A stretch of DNA of 64,000 bases from Pseudomonas sp. GOM6 (GTDB lineage: Bacteria; Pseudomonadota; Gammaproteobacteria; Pseudomonadales; Pseudomonadaceae). Shown in pieces: positions 15,890-26,782 of this stretch. The notes under the pieces are model-generated. The model saw nothing but the letters and a program-made list of their open reading frames with translations. It made no database searches and had not been told where the DNA came from. How positions within the stretch are numbered: position 1 is the stretch's first letter; each line of letters starts with the position of its first letter. The position numbers and the translations under genes are program-made. Location of the stretch: the NCBI RefSeq assembly GCF_029537485.1, contig NZ_JARPUS010000001.1, positions 310,001 through 374,000 of the forward strand. The letters are read 5' to 3'.

Positions 15890-17476
15890 TCAAACGTCAA
15901 TATTGAGGATGCTGGCCTGGTAGGCGGCGACAAAGGCATCGAAGTCACCGCTTTCCGCCTGCTCCAGTTCGGTTTGATCGTTCAGCGAGGTGCGGGCCAT
16001 GGCTTCGAAGTGCGCCTGCTCTGCTGCGCTCAGTGGCTGGGCGCGGAAAGTGGCAGCATGGGCCTTGCTTTGGCGCAGGGCAAAGTCACGGAAGCTTTCC
16101 CCGGTAGTTTTCAGCTCGGCCAGCACGCGCGCCGAAGGGGTCAGGCTGACGTCCTCGACCTTGCGTCGCTGCAGGTGCAGAGCCGTCTGGTAGACGTCGC
16201 CGCCATGTGCCCGGTCGAGTAGGGCGGCGATAGGCGCGAAGGCGTCCAGCAACTCGCCGGCCCAGGTGCGCAGCTCCACCGATTGGCCGTCACGTTGCAG
16301 GTGCAGGCCGGGACGGCGGCCTTCCTTGACCGTCTTGAGGAAGTTGTCGGTGCAGGCGTGGCACTCGTCACTGGCCAGCAGCGGGCTGGCCTGCAGGGCG
16401 CAGAACAGGATGAAGGCGTCGAGGAAGCGCGCCTGATCGAGATCAAGACCCAGTGGCAGGTAGGGGTTGATGTCCAGGCAGCGCACTTCCACGTATTGCA
16501 CGCCACGGCTGCTCAGGGCCTGGATGGGGCGCTCACCGGAACGGGTGACGCGTTTCGGGCGGATGCTCGAGTAGTACTCGTTCTCGATCTGGATGATGTT
16601 GGTATTGAGTTGCAGCCACTGGCCGTCGGCGTCCTTGGTGCCGATCTCGGCATAGGGCGCATAGGGCGTGGCGACGGCGGAACGCAGGCTGTCGATGTAG
16701 CTGGCCAGGTCGTTGTAGCAGGGCGTCAGCCCGGACTGGGCGCTGCTCTGGTAGCCGAGGTCGCTCATGCGCAGGCTGGTGGCGTATGGCAGGTAGAGGG
16801 TATCGGCGTCGAGCGGCTGCAAGTGGTGCGGGCGACCGCGCAGGAAGCTGGCGTCCAGCGCCGGCGAGGCGCCGAACAGGTACATCAGCAGCCAGCTGTA
16901 GCGGCGGAAGTTGCGGATCAGCGAGATATAGGCGGCCGACTGGTAATCCTGGAGGCTGCCGGCTTCACCGTCGAGCTGCTGCAACAGCGGCCAGAGTGCC
17001 TCGGGCAGGCTGAAGTTGTAGTGGATGCCGGCGATGCACTGCATGGTCTTGCCGTAACGCAGGGCCAGGCCCTGGCGGTACACGTACTTCAGGCGGCCGA
17101 TATTGGAGCTGCCGTAGCGGGCGATGGGGATATTCGCTTCGTCCGGCAGCAGGCCGGGCATCGACGGGCTCCACAGGTATTCGCCGTGCAGCTGGCTGGC
17201 GGCGAAACGGTGGATGCGTTCCAGGTCGGCCAGGGTAGCAGCCGGATCGGCTTCGGCCGGGGTGATGAACTCCAGCAGGGCCTCGGAATAATCGGTGGTG
17301 ATTTGCCCGTGGGTCAGGGCCGAGCCCAGTGCGCGCGGGTGTTCGCTCTGCGCCAGCTCGCCCTGCTCGGTCACGCGCAGGGTCTCGCGCTCGATACCGT
17401 GCAGGCACTGGGTCAGCAGGGGCAGGTGGGCAGTGTCGCCGAGCAAGGCCAGGCGGCGGGAAAGAAGATCGCTCAA
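15890..17476 (-). CDS. gshA: Glutamate-cysteine ligase
   Basis: The product is 528 residues, the normal length of the proteobacterial class I enzyme. Recognisable segments include [11 protein letters not shown] near the N-terminus (catalytic Glu residues), [42 protein letters not shown] and [20 protein letters not shown]. It joins L-glutamate to L-cysteine with ATP, the first and rate-limiting step of glutathione synthesis. The second enzyme, gshB, lies about 35 kb to the right in this window. Upstream on the same strand are a thioesterase gene and tex, separated from gshA by a 125-base gap with a strong hairpin. Confidence 0.95.
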   Translation of the reverse strand: MSDLLSRRLALLGDTAHLPLLTQCLHGIERETLRVTEQGELAQSEHPRALGSALTHGQITTDYSEALLEFITPAEADPAATLADLERIHRFAASQLHGEYLWSPSMPGLLPDEANIPIARYGSSNIGRLKYVYRQGLALRYGKTMQCIAGIHYNFSLPEALWPLLQQLDGEAGSLQDYQSAAYISLIRNFRRYSWLLMYLFGASPALDASFLRGRPHHLQPLDADTLYLPYATSLRMSDLGYQSSAQSGLTPCYNDLASYIDSLRSAVATPYAPYAEIGTKDADGQWLQLNTNIIQIENEYYSSIRPKRVTRSGERPIQALSSRGVQYVEVRCLDINPYLPLGLDLDQARFLDAFILFCALQASPLLASDECHACTDNFLKTVKEGRRPGLHLQRDGQSVELRTWAGELLDAFAPIAALLDRAHGGDVYQTALHLQRRKVEDVSLTPSARVLAELKTTGESFRDFALRQSKAHAATFRAQPLSAAEQAHFEAMARTSLNDQTELEQAESGDFDAFVAAYQASILNIDV

Positions 17477-17559
17477 AATTCTGGTTCCTTCACTCGACGG
17501 TCGCCCCTATATGGGGACGTTGACTCGACTCTGCAAGTCGCTCCGCAGGAAGGCGAGCA

Positions 17560-17584
17560 TGCGCCGAGCAGGGCGCTCGGCGCA
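17560..17584. repeat. Strong hairpin between the thioesterase gene and gshA
   Basis: A perfect 10-bp stem TGCGCCGAGC / GCTCGGCGCA has a 5-base loop, extendable by four more pairs with one bulge. It lies on the minus-strand transcript between the thioesterase stop and the gshA start. There is no U-tract, so it may be an RNA-stability or attenuation element and not a simple terminator. Confidence 0.6.
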
Positions 17585-17601
17585 ATGCCGGGGCGCGACG
17601 C

Positions 17602-17988
17602 TTATTTGCAGATAAAGGTGGCCTGGGCGCTGGCGACCAGCTTGTCGCCCTGGCTGGCGCGCGCTTCGATCACATGCACCTTGCGCCCGGCGTTGATGAC
17701 CTTGGCAAGGCACACCACCTCACCCTCCTCGACGGCGCGGATGTAGTTGATCTTGCATTCCAGGGTCATGCTGCCGGCCTCGCCGCCGAACAGGCTGTGG
17801 CTGGCCTGGCCGAGGGCCGTGTCGAGCAGCGAAAACAGCGCGCCGCCGTGCATGCGTCCGTGCAGGTTGAGCATCTGCTCCTGCATGCTCATGCGCAGCT
17901 CGGCCTCGCCATTTTCGGCGCGGATGATGCGGATGCCGAGCAGGCGGCTGAAATTGCTGTCCTTGCCCACCGGGGATTGGTCGCTCAT
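17602..17988 (-). CDS. PaaI-family hotdog thioesterase
   Basis: The product is 128 residues with the single hotdog fold of PaaI/YbgC-like acyl-CoA thioesterases. The family signature is LHGRMHGGALFSLLDTALG (residues about 42-60), with the catalytic Asp in LLDTA and the Gly-rich helix cap. SMTLECKINYIRAVEEGEV and KVHVIEARASQGDKLVA are the beta strands that complete the fold. Physiological substrate is unknown. The gene follows tex by three bases and precedes gshA on the same strand, an order conserved in P. aeruginosa. Confidence 0.85.
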   Translation of the reverse strand: MSDQSPVGKDSNFSRLLGIRIIRAENGEAELRMSMQEQMLNLHGRMHGGALFSLLDTALGQASHSLFGGEAGSMTLECKINYIRAVEEGEVVCLAKVINAGRKVHVIEARASQGDKLVASAQATFICK

Positions 17989-17991
17989 GGG

Positions 17992-20310
17992 TTACTTCCT
18001 CAGTTGCTTGGCGTTGGCGAACAGCGAGGCCATGGCCGCGTTGGTCGGCGCGGGCTTGTCCTGGCTGGAGTGGCGCTCGCTGCGCGGCGGGTTGCCGCCG
18101 CGGTTCTGACCGCCACCACGCGGCCCCTCGGTCTTCTGCCCGGGGGTATCGCTCATGCGCATGGACAGGCCGACGCGGTTGCGCGGGATGTCCACTTCCA
18201 TGACCTTGACCTTGACGATATCGCCGGCCTTCACGACCTCATACGGGTCCTTGACGAACTTCTCCGACAGCGCCGAGATGTGTACCAGACCGTCCTGGTG
18301 CACGCCGATGTCGACGAAGGCGCCGAAGTTGGTGACGTTGGTCACCACGCCTTCCAGCACCATGCCCGGCTGCAGGTCCTTGAGGCTCTCGACGCCGTCC
18401 TGGAACTCGGCGGTCTTGAACTCCGGACGCGGGTCGCGGCCCGGCTTGTCCAGTTCCTTGAGGATGTCGGTGACGGTCGGCAGGCCGAAGCTCTCGTCGG
18501 TGAAACGCTTGGGATCGAGGCTGCGCAGGAAGCTGGAGTCGCCGATCAGCGAGCGGATATCGCGGCCGGTGTCCTGGGCGATGCGCTGCACCAGCGGGTA
18601 GGTTTCCGGGTGCACGGCGGAGGCGTCCAGCGGGTTGTCGCCGTTCATCACGCGCAAGAAGCCGGCGGCCTGCTCGAAGGTCTTGTCGCCCAGGCGCGGC
18701 ACCTTCTTCAGCTCGGCGCGGCTCTTGAACGCGCCATTGGCGTCACGGAACTGCACGATGTTGTTGGCCAGGGTGCTGTTGAGGCCGGAGATGCGCGCCA
18801 GCAGGGCGGCGGAGGCGGTGTTCACATCCACGCCGACGGCGTTCACGCAGTCCTCGACTACCGCGTCCAGCGAGCGGGCCAGCTTGAGCTGCGACACGTC
18901 GTGCTGGTACTGGCCGACGCCGATGGATTTCGGGTCGATCTTCACCAGTTCGGCCAGTGGGTCCTGCAGGCGGCGGGCGATGCTTACTGCGCCGCGCAGC
19001 GATACGTCCATGTCCGGGAATTCGCGGGCGGCCAGCTCGGACGCCGAGTACACCGAGGCGCCGGCCTCGCTGACCATGACCTTGGTCAATTTCAGGCCAG
19101 GCACGGCCTTGATCAGGTCGGCGGCCAGCTTGTCGGTCTCGCGGCTGGCGGTGCCGTTGCCGATCGAGATCAGGTCTACCGCGTGCTTGGCGCACAGCTT
19201 GGCGAGGATGGCCAGGGTGCCATCCCAGTCGTTGCGCGGCGCGTGCGGGTAGACGGTGGTGGTTTCTAGCACCTTGCCGGTGGCGTCGACCACGGCCACC
19301 TTGCAGCCGGTGCGCAGGCCCGGGTCCAGCGCCAGGGTGGCACGCGGGCCGGCCGGGGCAGCCAGCAGCAGGTCGTGCAGGTTGCGGGCGAACACGGTGA
19401 TCGCCTCGTCCTCGGCCTTCTCGCGCAGCTCGCCGAGCAGGTCGGTTTCCAGGTGGGTATAGAGCTTGACCTTCCAGGTCCAGCGCACCACTTCGCCCAG
19501 CCACTTGTCGGCGGCGCGGCCGCGCTGCTCGATGCCGAAACGTTCGGCGATCATCAGCTCGCAGGGGTGCATAGTGCCCGGCGCTTCGTCGCCGACTTTC
19601 AGACTGGCACCTAGGATGCCCTCGTTGCGTCCGCGGAAGATCGCCAGGGCGCGGTGCGACGGGGTGTTCTTCAAGGGTTCGTCGTGCTCGAAGTAATCAC
19701 TGAACTTGGCGCCTTCGGCCTCCTTGCCAGCGACCACGCGGGCGCTGAGGGTGGCTTCGTGCTTCAGGAAGGAGCGCAGCTTGTCGAGCAGGCTGGCATC
19801 TTCGGCGAAGCGTTCCATGAGGATGTACTTGGCACCCTCGAGTACGGCCTTGATGTCGGCGAAGCCTTTTTCGGCGTCGATGAAGCGTTCTGCTTCGGCT
19901 TCGGGGTTCAGCTCGGGGTTGCCGAACAGCGCGTCGGCCAGCTCGCCAAGGCCTGCTTCCAGGGCAATCTGACCCTTGGTGCGGCGCTTCTGCTTGTACG
20001 GCAGGTAGAGGTCTTCCAGGCGAGTCTTGGTATCGGCCAGGTTGATCTCGCGGGTGAGTTCGGGGGTCAGCTTGCCCTGTTCCTCGATGCTGGCGAGGAT
20101 GGCGGCGCGGCGCTCGTCCAGCTCGCGCAGGTAGCGCAGGCGCTCTTCCAGGTGGCGCAGCTGGGTGTCGTCCAGGCTGCCGGTCACTTCCTTGCGGTAG
20201 CGGGCGATGAAGGGCACGGTAGAGCCTTCGTCGAGTAGAGCCACGGCGGCGGCGACCTGTTGCGGGAGGACACCGAGTTCGGCGGCGATACGCTTGTTGA
20301 TGCTATCCAT
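17992..20310 (-). CDS. tex: Tex-family transcription accessory / RNA-binding protein
   Basis: The product is 772 residues, the normal Tex length. The order is an N-terminal helical region with [17 protein letters not shown] (about residues 32-48), a YqgF-type RNase-H-like domain around 325-450 ([20 protein letters not shown]), helix-hairpin-helix repeats ([18 protein letters not shown] and [19 protein letters not shown]), and a C-terminal S1 RNA-binding domain ([32 protein letters not shown]). A low-complexity [15 protein letters not shown] tail follows. Tex is implicated in transcription and stress tolerance. It leads an operon with the thioesterase gene and is divergent from ompR. Confidence 0.95.
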   Translation of the reverse strand: MDSINKRIAAELGVLPQQVAAAVALLDEGSTVPFIARYRKEVTGSLDDTQLRHLEERLRYLRELDERRAAILASIEEQGKLTPELTREINLADTKTRLEDLYLPYKQKRRTKGQIALEAGLGELADALFGNPELNPEAEAERFIDAEKGFADIKAVLEGAKYILMERFAEDASLLDKLRSFLKHEATLSARVVAGKEAEGAKFSDYFEHDEPLKNTPSHRALAIFRGRNEGILGASLKVGDEAPGTMHPCELMIAERFGIEQRGRAADKWLGEVVRWTWKVKLYTHLETDLLGELREKAEDEAITVFARNLHDLLLAAPAGPRATLALDPGLRTGCKVAVVDATGKVLETTTVYPHAPRNDWDGTLAILAKLCAKHAVDLISIGNGTASRETDKLAADLIKAVPGLKLTKVMVSEAGASVYSASELAAREFPDMDVSLRGAVSIARRLQDPLAELVKIDPKSIGVGQYQHDVSQLKLARSLDAVVEDCVNAVGVDVNTASAALLARISGLNSTLANNIVQFRDANGAFKSRAELKKVPRLGDKTFEQAAGFLRVMNGDNPLDASAVHPETYPLVQRIAQDTGRDIRSLIGDSSFLRSLDPKRFTDESFGLPTVTDILKELDKPGRDPRPEFKTAEFQDGVESLKDLQPGMVLEGVVTNVTNFGAFVDIGVHQDGLVHISALSEKFVKDPYEVVKAGDIVKVKVMEVDIPRNRVGLSMRMSDTPGQKTEGPRGGGQNRGGNPPRSERHSSQDKPAPTNAAMASLFANAKQLRK

Positions 20311-20485
20311 GAAAACTACCTGCAGCGGAACGGGAGTCGGCAGGGCCGACGCGAAAGCGCCGCATTATAAACAGCGCTTTTCCTGGCGGGCGGGAACTCC
20401 ATCGGGAAAAATCTGCTAACAATGGCTGGCACGGCAGTACGCGGCCTTCGGCCATAATGCCGCCACTCAACTAAGGGGAAGATGC

Positions 20486-21217
20486 ATGAGCACTGCAGCT
20501 GCGCCGGAAGGCGAAAAAATCCTGATCGTCGACGATGACCCTGGTCTGCGCCGTCTGCTGGAGCGCTTCCTCAGCGAGCAGGGCTACCGCGTGCGTGCGG
20601 TGGAAAACGTCGAGCAGATGGATCGCCTGTTGTCCCGTGAGCTGTTCCAGTTGCTCGTGCTGGATCTGATGCTGCCGGGCGAGGACGGCCTGTCCGCCTG
20701 CCGCCGCCTGCGCGAAGCGAACAACCAGATGCCGATCATCATGCTCACCGCCAAGGGCGACGAGGCCAGCCGTATCCAGGGCCTGGAAGGCGGCGCCGAT
20801 GATTACCTGGCCAAGCCGTTCAACCCCCGCGAGCTGCTGGCGCGGATCAAGGCCGTGCTGCGTCGGCAGGCGCCGGTCGTGCCAGGCGCGCCGGGCAGCG
20901 AGGACGCCACCGTCAGTTTCGGTGACTACGAGCTGTCCCTGGCCACTCGCGAGCTGAAGAAGGGCGACGAGCTGCACATGCTGACCACCGGCGAGTTCGC
21001 CGTGCTCAAGGCGCTGGTCCAGCATGCCCGCGAGCCTTTGACCCGCGACAAGCTGATGAACCTGGCCCGCGGCCGCGAATGGGATGCCCTGGAGCGCTCC
21101 ATCGACGTGCAGATCAGTCGCTTGCGCCGGCTGATCGAGCCTGACCCGTCCAAGCCCCGATATATCCAGACCGTCTGGGGCGTGGGCTACGTCTTCGTGC
21201 CGGATGGCAATAAGTGA
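20486..21217 (+). CDS. amgR: OmpR-family response regulator (AmgR/OmpR)
   Basis: The product is 243 residues with a receiver domain (EKILIVDDDPG; phospho-acceptor Asp60 in VLDLMLPGEDG; conserved Lys in DDYLAKPF) and a C-terminal winged-helix DNA-binding domain (SIDVQISRLRRLIEPDPSKPRYIQTVWGVGY in part). ATG at 20486 follows AAGGGGAAG. By gene order (next to tex) it matches P. aeruginosa AmgR, which controls the membrane-stress response to mistranslated proteins and aminoglycosides; E. coli OmpR is the closest textbook relative. Here its sensor partner is not immediately adjacent: a membrane-protein gene at 21204 lies between, overlapping this stop codon by 14 bases. Confidence 0.92.
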   Translation: MSTAAAPEGEKILIVDDDPGLRRLLERFLSEQGYRVRAVENVEQMDRLLSRELFQLLVLDLMLPGEDGLSACRRLREANNQMPIIMLTAKGDEASRIQGLEGGADDYLAKPFNPRELLARIKAVLRRQAPVVPGAPGSEDATVSFGDYELSLATRELKKGDELHMLTTGEFAVLKALVQHAREPLTRDKLMNLARGREWDALERSIDVQISRLRRLIEPDPSKPRYIQTVWGVGYVFVPDGNK

Positions 21218-21638
21218 TGGGGCGGGGGTGAGGGGGCAACTGCTGGCTTGTGGGCGGGTTGCGCTCCCTTGCGTATTGGCTGCCCTGCTGTTCGTAGGGA
21301 TTCATGACTGGGCTGTAGCTATTGCCGCAGATCATGGCCGCAGCCTGCGCGGAGGTGTTGGCTGGGGGATCACGGTAGAGCTTGCTTTCTACTCCTTCGT
21401 TTTGCTGCTGATGGCGCAGGCCGTTGCAGCTTTGCGCTGGCCTGCCAGGCGTATTTGGGTAGCAGCCAGCGCCTGGTTGGTCTTCATGGTTCTGATGGTG
21501 CTGATGGCCAATCCGTTTGCTGCCTGGTCTCACCCCTATCGCTTTATCTTGCTACTGGTCTGCGCTGCGCTGGGGTTTGCCACAGTGCTGGCGGGGCAAG
21601 TCCTGTGGCAGAACCGCCTTGTATCACCAAGAGTTTGA
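21204..21638 (+). CDS. Four-helix membrane protein of unknown function, between ompR and envZ
   Basis: The product is at most 144 residues and not a family I recognise. Four hydrophobic helices are apparent (VALPCVLAALLFVGIHDW; ELAFYSFVLLLMAQAVAAL; WVAASAWLVFMVLMVLMAN; YRFILLLVCAALGFATVLAG), with short loops and RWPARRIW as a positive-inside loop. The ATG at 21204 overlaps the ompR stop. A GTG at 21228 with a G-rich ribosome site upstream is an alternative and gives a start nearer the first helix. It ends three bases before envZ, so ompR, this gene and envZ are one transcript. Local codon use and composition look less GC-rich than the two-component genes on either side. A regulator or sensor accessory of the EnvZ-like kinase is plausible, but this is inference only. 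Confidence 0.75.
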   Translation: MAISDGAGVRGQLLACGRVALPCVLAALLFVGIHDWAVAIAADHGRSLRGGVGWGITVELAFYSFVLLLMAQAVAALRWPARRIWVAASAWLVFMVLMVLMANPFAAWSHPYRFILLLVCAALGFATVLAGQVLWQNRLVSPRV

Positions 21639-21641
21639 TTG

Positions 21642-22955
21642 ATGAAAACCCCGCTCTGGTTCCCGCAAAGCTTCTTCGCCCGCACCCTGTGGCTGGTGCT
21701 CATCGTCGTGCTGTTCTCCAAGGCGCTGACCCTGGTGTACCTGATGATGAACGAGGATGTGCTGGTCGATCGCCAGTACAGCCACGGTGCGGCGCTGACC
21801 CTGCGCGCCTACTGGGCAGCCGACCCCGAAGACCGCCCGCACATTGCAGAGGCGGCAACGCTGACCCGCGTGCCCGGTGAACAGGTGCCGGCCACCGAGC
21901 AGCACTGGCCCTATTCGGAAATATTCCTGCGCCAGATGCAGTCTGAACTGGGCCCGGACACCGAGGTGCGAGTGCGGGTGCAGAGCCCGCCGGCGCTGTG
22001 GGTGCGGGCGCCGAGTCTGGGTGAGGACTGGCTCAAGGTGCCGTTGTATCCCTATCCGCTGCGTGGCCAGCGCATCTGGAGCGTGCTCGGCTGGTTCCTC
22101 GGTATTGGTCTGTTGTCCACCGCGGCCGCGTGGATTTTCGTCATGCAGCTCAATGCGCCGCTCAAGCGCCTGGTGTTCGCCGCCCGCCAGTTCGGCCAGG
22201 GGCGCAGCGTACGTCTGCCGGTTGGCGACACGCCAAGCGAGATGACGGAGGTGTACCGAGCGTTCAACCAGATGGCCGACGACATCGAGCTAGGCGCCCG
22301 CGAGCGTGAACTGATGCTGGCGGGCGTGTCGCATGATCTGCGTACACCGTTGACCCGCCTGCGCCTGTCGCTGGAGCTGATGAGCAGTGACGCCGAGCTG
22401 ACCGAAGACATGATCCGCGATGTCGAGGACATGAACGCCATCCTCGACCAGTTCCTCGCCTTCATCCGCGACGGCCGTGACGAGAAGCCCGAGCCGTGTG
22501 ATCTGGCGGCCCTGGTACGCGAGGTGGTGGCGCCTTATAACCAGCACGCCGAGCAGGTACACCTGTACCTGGAGCCCCTGCCACAGTTTCCGCTGCGGCG
22601 CGTGTCGGTCAAGCGCCTGCTGGCCAACCTGCTGGATAACGCCCTGCGCTATGGCGGACAGAGCGTCGAGGTGGTGACCAGCCTGGCCGGTGACGAGAGC
22701 GCGCCCTATGTGGTGCTCAGTGTGCTGGACCGCGGTCCGGGTATTGCGGCGGCGGAGATGGACGAGATCTTCAACCCCTTCATCCGTGGCGATCGTGCAC
22801 GTGGCGGCAAGGGCACGGGGCTGGGCTTGGCCATCGTCAAGCGCATCGCGGCCCTGCACGGCGGCAGTGTGGAGCTGCGTAACCGCTCCGGTGGCGGCCT
22901 CGAAGCACGCATCTGTCTGCCGCTGGGGTTGTTGCTGCCGCGCCACGCCAGCTGA
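21642..22955 (+). CDS. amgS: EnvZ/AmgS-type sensor histidine kinase
   Basis: The product is 437 residues from ATG at 21642 (MKTPLWFPQSFFARTLWL). It has TM1 (about 13-33), a periplasmic sensor loop of about 115 residues, TM2 (about 147-170, FLGIGLLSTAAAWIFVMQL in part), HAMP, then DHp with phospho-acceptor His231 in GVSHDLRTPLTRLRL, and an HATPase domain with N box LLANLLDNALRYG, G1 VLDRGPGI and G2 GGKGTGLGLAIVKRI. It is the partner of the regulator at 20486 and by synteny corresponds to P. aeruginosa AmgS. The gene is separated from its regulator by the membrane gene ending three bases upstream. No strong terminator is seen downstream before the c-di-GMP gene. Confidence 0.92.
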   Translation: MKTPLWFPQSFFARTLWLVLIVVLFSKALTLVYLMMNEDVLVDRQYSHGAALTLRAYWAADPEDRPHIAEAATLTRVPGEQVPATEQHWPYSEIFLRQMQSELGPDTEVRVRVQSPPALWVRAPSLGEDWLKVPLYPYPLRGQRIWSVLGWFLGIGLLSTAAAWIFVMQLNAPLKRLVFAARQFGQGRSVRLPVGDTPSEMTEVYRAFNQMADDIELGARERELMLAGVSHDLRTPLTRLRLSLELMSSDAELTEDMIRDVEDMNAILDQFLAFIRDGRDEKPEPCDLAALVREVVAPYNQHAEQVHLYLEPLPQFPLRRVSVKRLLANLLDNALRYGGQSVEVVTSLAGDESAPYVVLSVLDRGPGIAAAEMDEIFNPFIRGDRARGGKGTGLGLAIVKRIAALHGGSVELRNRSGGGLEARICLPLGLLLPRHAS

Positions 22956-23021
22956 TTCCTGCGACCAGCCCTGGGTGACTGGGCTGATCTATGCTGCACT
23001 GGTGATCAGCATGAGGTCCGC

Positions 23022-26000
23022 ATGGCTGCAGCGACCGACCGACTGCCGAGGTGGAGCTGGTGGCTGCCGCTGCCCTTGCTGCATCTGGCAACCTGGATAT
23101 CCCTGTCGACTCAGTTCGCCAGCGGCATTGCGCTCTGTTACCTGCCGTTTGTTCTGGGCCTGTGCGGTGTGCTCTGGTGGGGCGTGCGGGTGTTGCCGGC
23201 GGTCTATCTCAACGCGTTGCTGAGTGCTCCTTTGTGGGGGCTCGACTGGCGTCTGGCGCCGCTGCATGCACTGCCCGAGGTGTTGGCGCTGGGCCTGGCC
23301 TGGTTGGCCCTGGGCAGCCGTGGCGACGTGGCCCTGCCGAATCTGGGCAATCTCTGGCGCCTGCTGGTCCTTGGCGTACTCGGTCCCGCCCTGGTATTGG
23401 CCCTGGGCATGCAAGCCGGCCTATTGCTGGCAGGGCAGCTGCAGGTTGAGGCGTTGCCGGCGGCAGTGTTCCATGTCTGGCTGCTCGACAGCCTATGTGC
23501 CATCGCTCTGGGGGTGCCGTTACTGGTTTACCTCACGCCCTGGCTACGCCTCCGGCGCTGGGCATTGCCGGCGAGTCGCCTTTGCCGCAGATCGTCCGAG
23601 GGCGTTGCCGAACAGTGGTGGTTGCTGGTGCCGGTCGGGCTGGCGGCGTCTCTGGCGTTGTGGGGGCTGCCGATGTTGGTGCTGCTACCGCTGCTGGGCT
23701 GTGTACTGCTGTCTCTGGCAGTGCTCCGTGGTTTTGCCGGCGCCGTACAGGGGGTTGTGCCAACGCTGCTGGCGGCGCTGCTGTTGCCCTTGCTGCAGCC
23801 CATGACCTGGCAGACCGAGCATGGCTGGGAGGTCTACCTGTTCCTCCTGTTGCTGGCTGTCAGCAGCCTGCTGGTGGGCAGGGCGCGCAGTGATCTGCAT
23901 GAGACGCGCCGTCAGGGCGCGGCGCTGCAAACGGATCTGACCCTGGCCAACCTGGCGCTGCAGGCCTGCCCGCTCGGGGTGTCGATTTCCGATGTGCGCC
24001 AGCCCGGCGTGCCCTTCATTTATTGCAACCCGGCGCTGGAGCGCATCAGCGGCTACAGTCGCGAGGAAATTATTGGCGCCTCCAGCCGACTGCTGGTCGA
24101 TCAGGATGAGTCGCAGAGCGGCCAGTTGCGTGTGCGTCAGGCTATCCGTAGCGGGGTGGTGCATCAGGAGGTGCTACGCAATTACCGCAAGAATGGCCAG
24201 TTTTTCTGGAACGAGGTGACGGTCGCGCCGTTGCTGGACGACTACGGTCAGGTCAGTCATGTGGTGACGCTTAACCATGATGTCAGCGAGCGCGAACGGA
24301 TCGCCACAGAGCTGGCGCGCAGCCGTGAGGAGTTGCTGCGTCAGGCCCATCTGCTGAGCCAGACCGAGGCGGTGGCTGATATCGGTGGCTGGGTGCTGGA
24401 GGTGGCTGACCAGCGCATGCACTGGACCGATGGCTGCTTTCGCCTCAATGAACTGGACCCGAAGGATGGTGCGCCCAACCTGCAGGCCTCCCTGGCCCGT
24501 TATGACGAAGACAGTCGTCAGTTGATCGAGGCCACCCTGACCGAGGTACTGCGTACCGGCCAGGCCTTTGATCTGGAAGCGCGTCTGACTGGCGCCAGGG
24601 GCACCCAGCGCTGGGTACGGGTGAAGGGCTTTCCTGAGTTCGACGGCGAACGGCCGGTGCGCCTGTACGGGACACTTCAGGATGTCAGCGCCCGCAAGCG
24701 TGCCGAGCAGCAGTTGCGTGAGCGGGATGAGTGGCTGCGGCTGTTCTTCGAGGCGCCCCTGATCGGCATGGCCATGATTGGCCCGCAGCGGCAGTGGCTG
24801 GAGGTCAATTTCAAGTTGTGCCAGATCCTCGGGCGCAATCGTGAGGAGTTGCTCGCCTGCCGCTGGTCGGACATCAGCCATGGCGATGACCTGCCGCATG
24901 AGGAGCCGCTGTTTGCCGCCATGCATTCGGGCGAGCGGGATGACTACGAAATGGAGAAGCGCTTCCTGCGCAAGGATGGCAGCGCCGTCTACACCCGCGT
25001 CAGCCTGCGTGCGGTGCGCAGTGCCAGCGGGCAGCTGGAGGCCTGCCTGGGTCTGATCGAGGACATCACCGCCCGCCGCGAGGCCGAGGCGCGTTACCAC
25101 ACCCTGGTTGAGCATGCGCCTGAGGCCATCCTGCTGTTCAGCCCGCAAGGTGGCATCATCGAGGCCAATGCCAACGCGCTGCGCCTGTTCCGCTGCAGTC
25201 GTCATGACCTGCTCGGGCGCAAGCCAAGTGAGCTGAGCCCGCCGTCTCAGCTCGATGGCCGCGCGTCCGAAGCGGCCGGCCGGGCTTATGTCGCACAGGC
25301 GATTGCCGGCGAAATGCCGGTGTTCGAATGGCTGCACCGTGACAGCGTCGGTCGCCAGCTGCCCTGCGAAATTCGTTTGGTGCGCATGCCGGGTGAGCCG
25401 CTGCTGCTGCGCGCCAGCATCATCGACATCTCCGAGCGTCAGCGCTACCAGCGCGAGATCGAACGCCTGGCCTTCAGCGACGAGCTGACCGGCCTGCCCA
25501 ACCGCCGTTTGCTGCAGGATCGCCTGCAGCAGGCCATGGCCCGAGAACGCCGCGAAGGGCTGTTCGGGGCGTTGCTGTTCATCGATCTCGACCATTTCAA
25601 AACGGTCAACGACAGCCTCGGTCATCCCGTTGGCGATGCCTTGCTGCGCGAGGTCACGGCTCGTCTGGGTAGCTGTCTGCGGGCCGAAGACACCTTGGCC
25701 AGGCTCGGCGGCGACGAGTTCGTCGTGCTGCTGGAAACGCTGGCGGACAACCAGGCCCTGGCGGCCGAACTGGCCGCTGAAGTGGGCGAGAAACTGCTCG
25801 AAGGCCTGCAGGGCTGCTTCCGCATTGGCGACCACGAGCTGGCGGTAACGGCGAGCATCGGCATTACCCTGCACCCGCTGGCGGGGCAGGATGCGGCCGA
25901 TGCCCTCAAGCAGTCGGATACCGCCATGTACCGGGCCAAGCATGCCGGGCGCAATGCCCTGCATTTCTTCGCCGCCGAGATGCAGGCGGTGATCGACCAG

Positions 26001-26768
26001 CGCCTGCAGTTGCAGAGTGAGCTGCGCCAGGCGATCGCCCGTGATCAGCTGTCACTGATGTTCCAGCCGCAGCTGGTGCTGGGCAGTGGCCAGGTAGCGG
26101 GAGCCGAGGTGCTGCTGCGCTGGACGCATCCCGAGCGTGGCGAAATTCCACCGGCGCAGTTCATTCCCCTGGCCGAGGAAACCGGGCTGATCCAGGAAAT
26201 CGGCGACTGGGTGCTGCAGCGTGCGTGCGCCTGTCTGGCCGACTGGCAGCAACAGTGGCCGCAGCTGGTGCTGGCGGTCAACCTCAGCCCGCGCGAGCTA
26301 CGCCGTGGCGACTGCGCCGAGCGCATCCGCAGCTGTCTGGAACGCCACAAACTGCCGGCCCGTGGGCTGGAGCTGGAAATCACCGAGGGCGTGCTGCTGG
26401 AGGACGTCGAGCACTGCATTGCCACCATGCATCAGCTCAAGGCGTTGGGCGTGCGCTTCGCCATCGATGACTTCGGTACGGGCTATTCCTCGCTGACCTA
26501 CCTGAAGCGCCTGCCGCTGGATCGGTTGAAGATCGACCGCAGCTTCATCAGCGACCTGGAAGGCGAGGCCAGCGGGCGCATGCTGGTGGAAACCATCCTG
26601 CTCATCGCCCGTAACCTGGGGCTGGAGTGCGTGGCCGAAGGCATCGAGAACGAGGCTCAGCTGGCCTGGTTGCGCCAGCATGACTGCCTGCTGGGCCAGG
26701 GCTTCTACTTCGGCCGGCCGCTGAGCGAGCGGGCGTTCCTGCAGTGGATGGCGGCTCGCGGCGGCTGA
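23022..26768 (+). CDS. MASE1-PAS4-GGDEF-EAL c-di-GMP signalling protein
   Basis: The product is 1248 residues. About eight hydrophobic helices in residues 1-290 form a MASE1-type membrane sensor. Four PAS/PAC repeats follow (about 303-420, 445-560, 568-690, 692-805; for example [20 protein letters not shown] and [20 protein letters not shown]). The GGDEF domain (815-975) has [14 protein letters not shown] with a RAED inhibitory site five residues before, so cyclase capacity is intact. The EAL domain (990-1240) reads EVLLRW in place of EALLRW but keeps the catalytic Glu, [24 protein letters not shown] and KIDRSF, so phosphodiesterase capacity also looks intact. Which activity dominates cannot be told. 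It ends 14 bases from the convergent rimK gene and follows envZ by 66 bases. Confidence 0.9.
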   Translation: MAAATDRLPRWSWWLPLPLLHLATWISLSTQFASGIALCYLPFVLGLCGVLWWGVRVLPAVYLNALLSAPLWGLDWRLAPLHALPEVLALGLAWLALGSRGDVALPNLGNLWRLLVLGVLGPALVLALGMQAGLLLAGQLQVEALPAAVFHVWLLDSLCAIALGVPLLVYLTPWLRLRRWALPASRLCRRSSEGVAEQWWLLVPVGLAASLALWGLPMLVLLPLLGCVLLSLAVLRGFAGAVQGVVPTLLAALLLPLLQPMTWQTEHGWEVYLFLLLLAVSSLLVGRARSDLHETRRQGAALQTDLTLANLALQACPLGVSISDVRQPGVPFIYCNPALERISGYSREEIIGASSRLLVDQDESQSGQLRVRQAIRSGVVHQEVLRNYRKNGQFFWNEVTVAPLLDDYGQVSHVVTLNHDVSERERIATELARSREELLRQAHLLSQTEAVADIGGWVLEVADQRMHWTDGCFRLNELDPKDGAPNLQASLARYDEDSRQLIEATLTEVLRTGQAFDLEARLTGARGTQRWVRVKGFPEFDGERPVRLYGTLQDVSARKRAEQQLRERDEWLRLFFEAPLIGMAMIGPQRQWLEVNFKLCQILGRNREELLACRWSDISHGDDLPHEEPLFAAMHSGERDDYEMEKRFLRKDGSAVYTRVSLRAVRSASGQLEACLGLIEDITARREAEARYHTLVEHAPEAILLFSPQGGIIEANANALRLFRCSRHDLLGRKPSELSPPSQLDGRASEAAGRAYVAQAIAGEMPVFEWLHRDSVGRQLPCEIRLVRMPGEPLLLRASIIDISERQRYQREIERLAFSDELTGLPNRRLLQDRLQQAMARERREGLFGALLFIDLDHFKTVNDSLGHPVGDALLREVTARLGSCLRAEDTLARLGGDEFVVLLETLADNQALAAELAAEVGEKLLEGLQGCFRIGDHELAVTASIGITLHPLAGQDAADALKQSDTAMYRAKHAGRNALHFFAAEMQAVIDQRLQLQSELRQAIARDQLSLMFQPQLVLGSGQVAGAEVLLRWTHPERGEIPPAQFIPLAEETGLIQEIGDWVLQRACACLADWQQQWPQLVLAVNLSPRELRRGDCAERIRSCLERHKLPARGLELEITEGVLLEDVEHCIATMHQLKALGVRFAIDDFGTGYSSLTYLKRLPLDRLKIDRSFISDLEGEASGRMLVETILLIARNLGLECVAEGIENEAQLAWLRQHDCLLGQGFYFGRPLSERAFLQWMAARGG

Positions 26769-26782
26769 GCCGCGTGCTCGGC

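Noticed and set aside
17503..17517. CCCC-TATAT-GGGG symmetrical element upstream of gshA
   Set aside because: Only four-base arms; could be part of a promoter or chance in GC-rich DNA. No regulator family matches convincingly.
23022..26768. EVL in place of EAL as a sign of an inactive phosphodiesterase
   Set aside because: The catalytic Glu is kept and only the middle residue differs conservatively; the other EAL motifs are intact.
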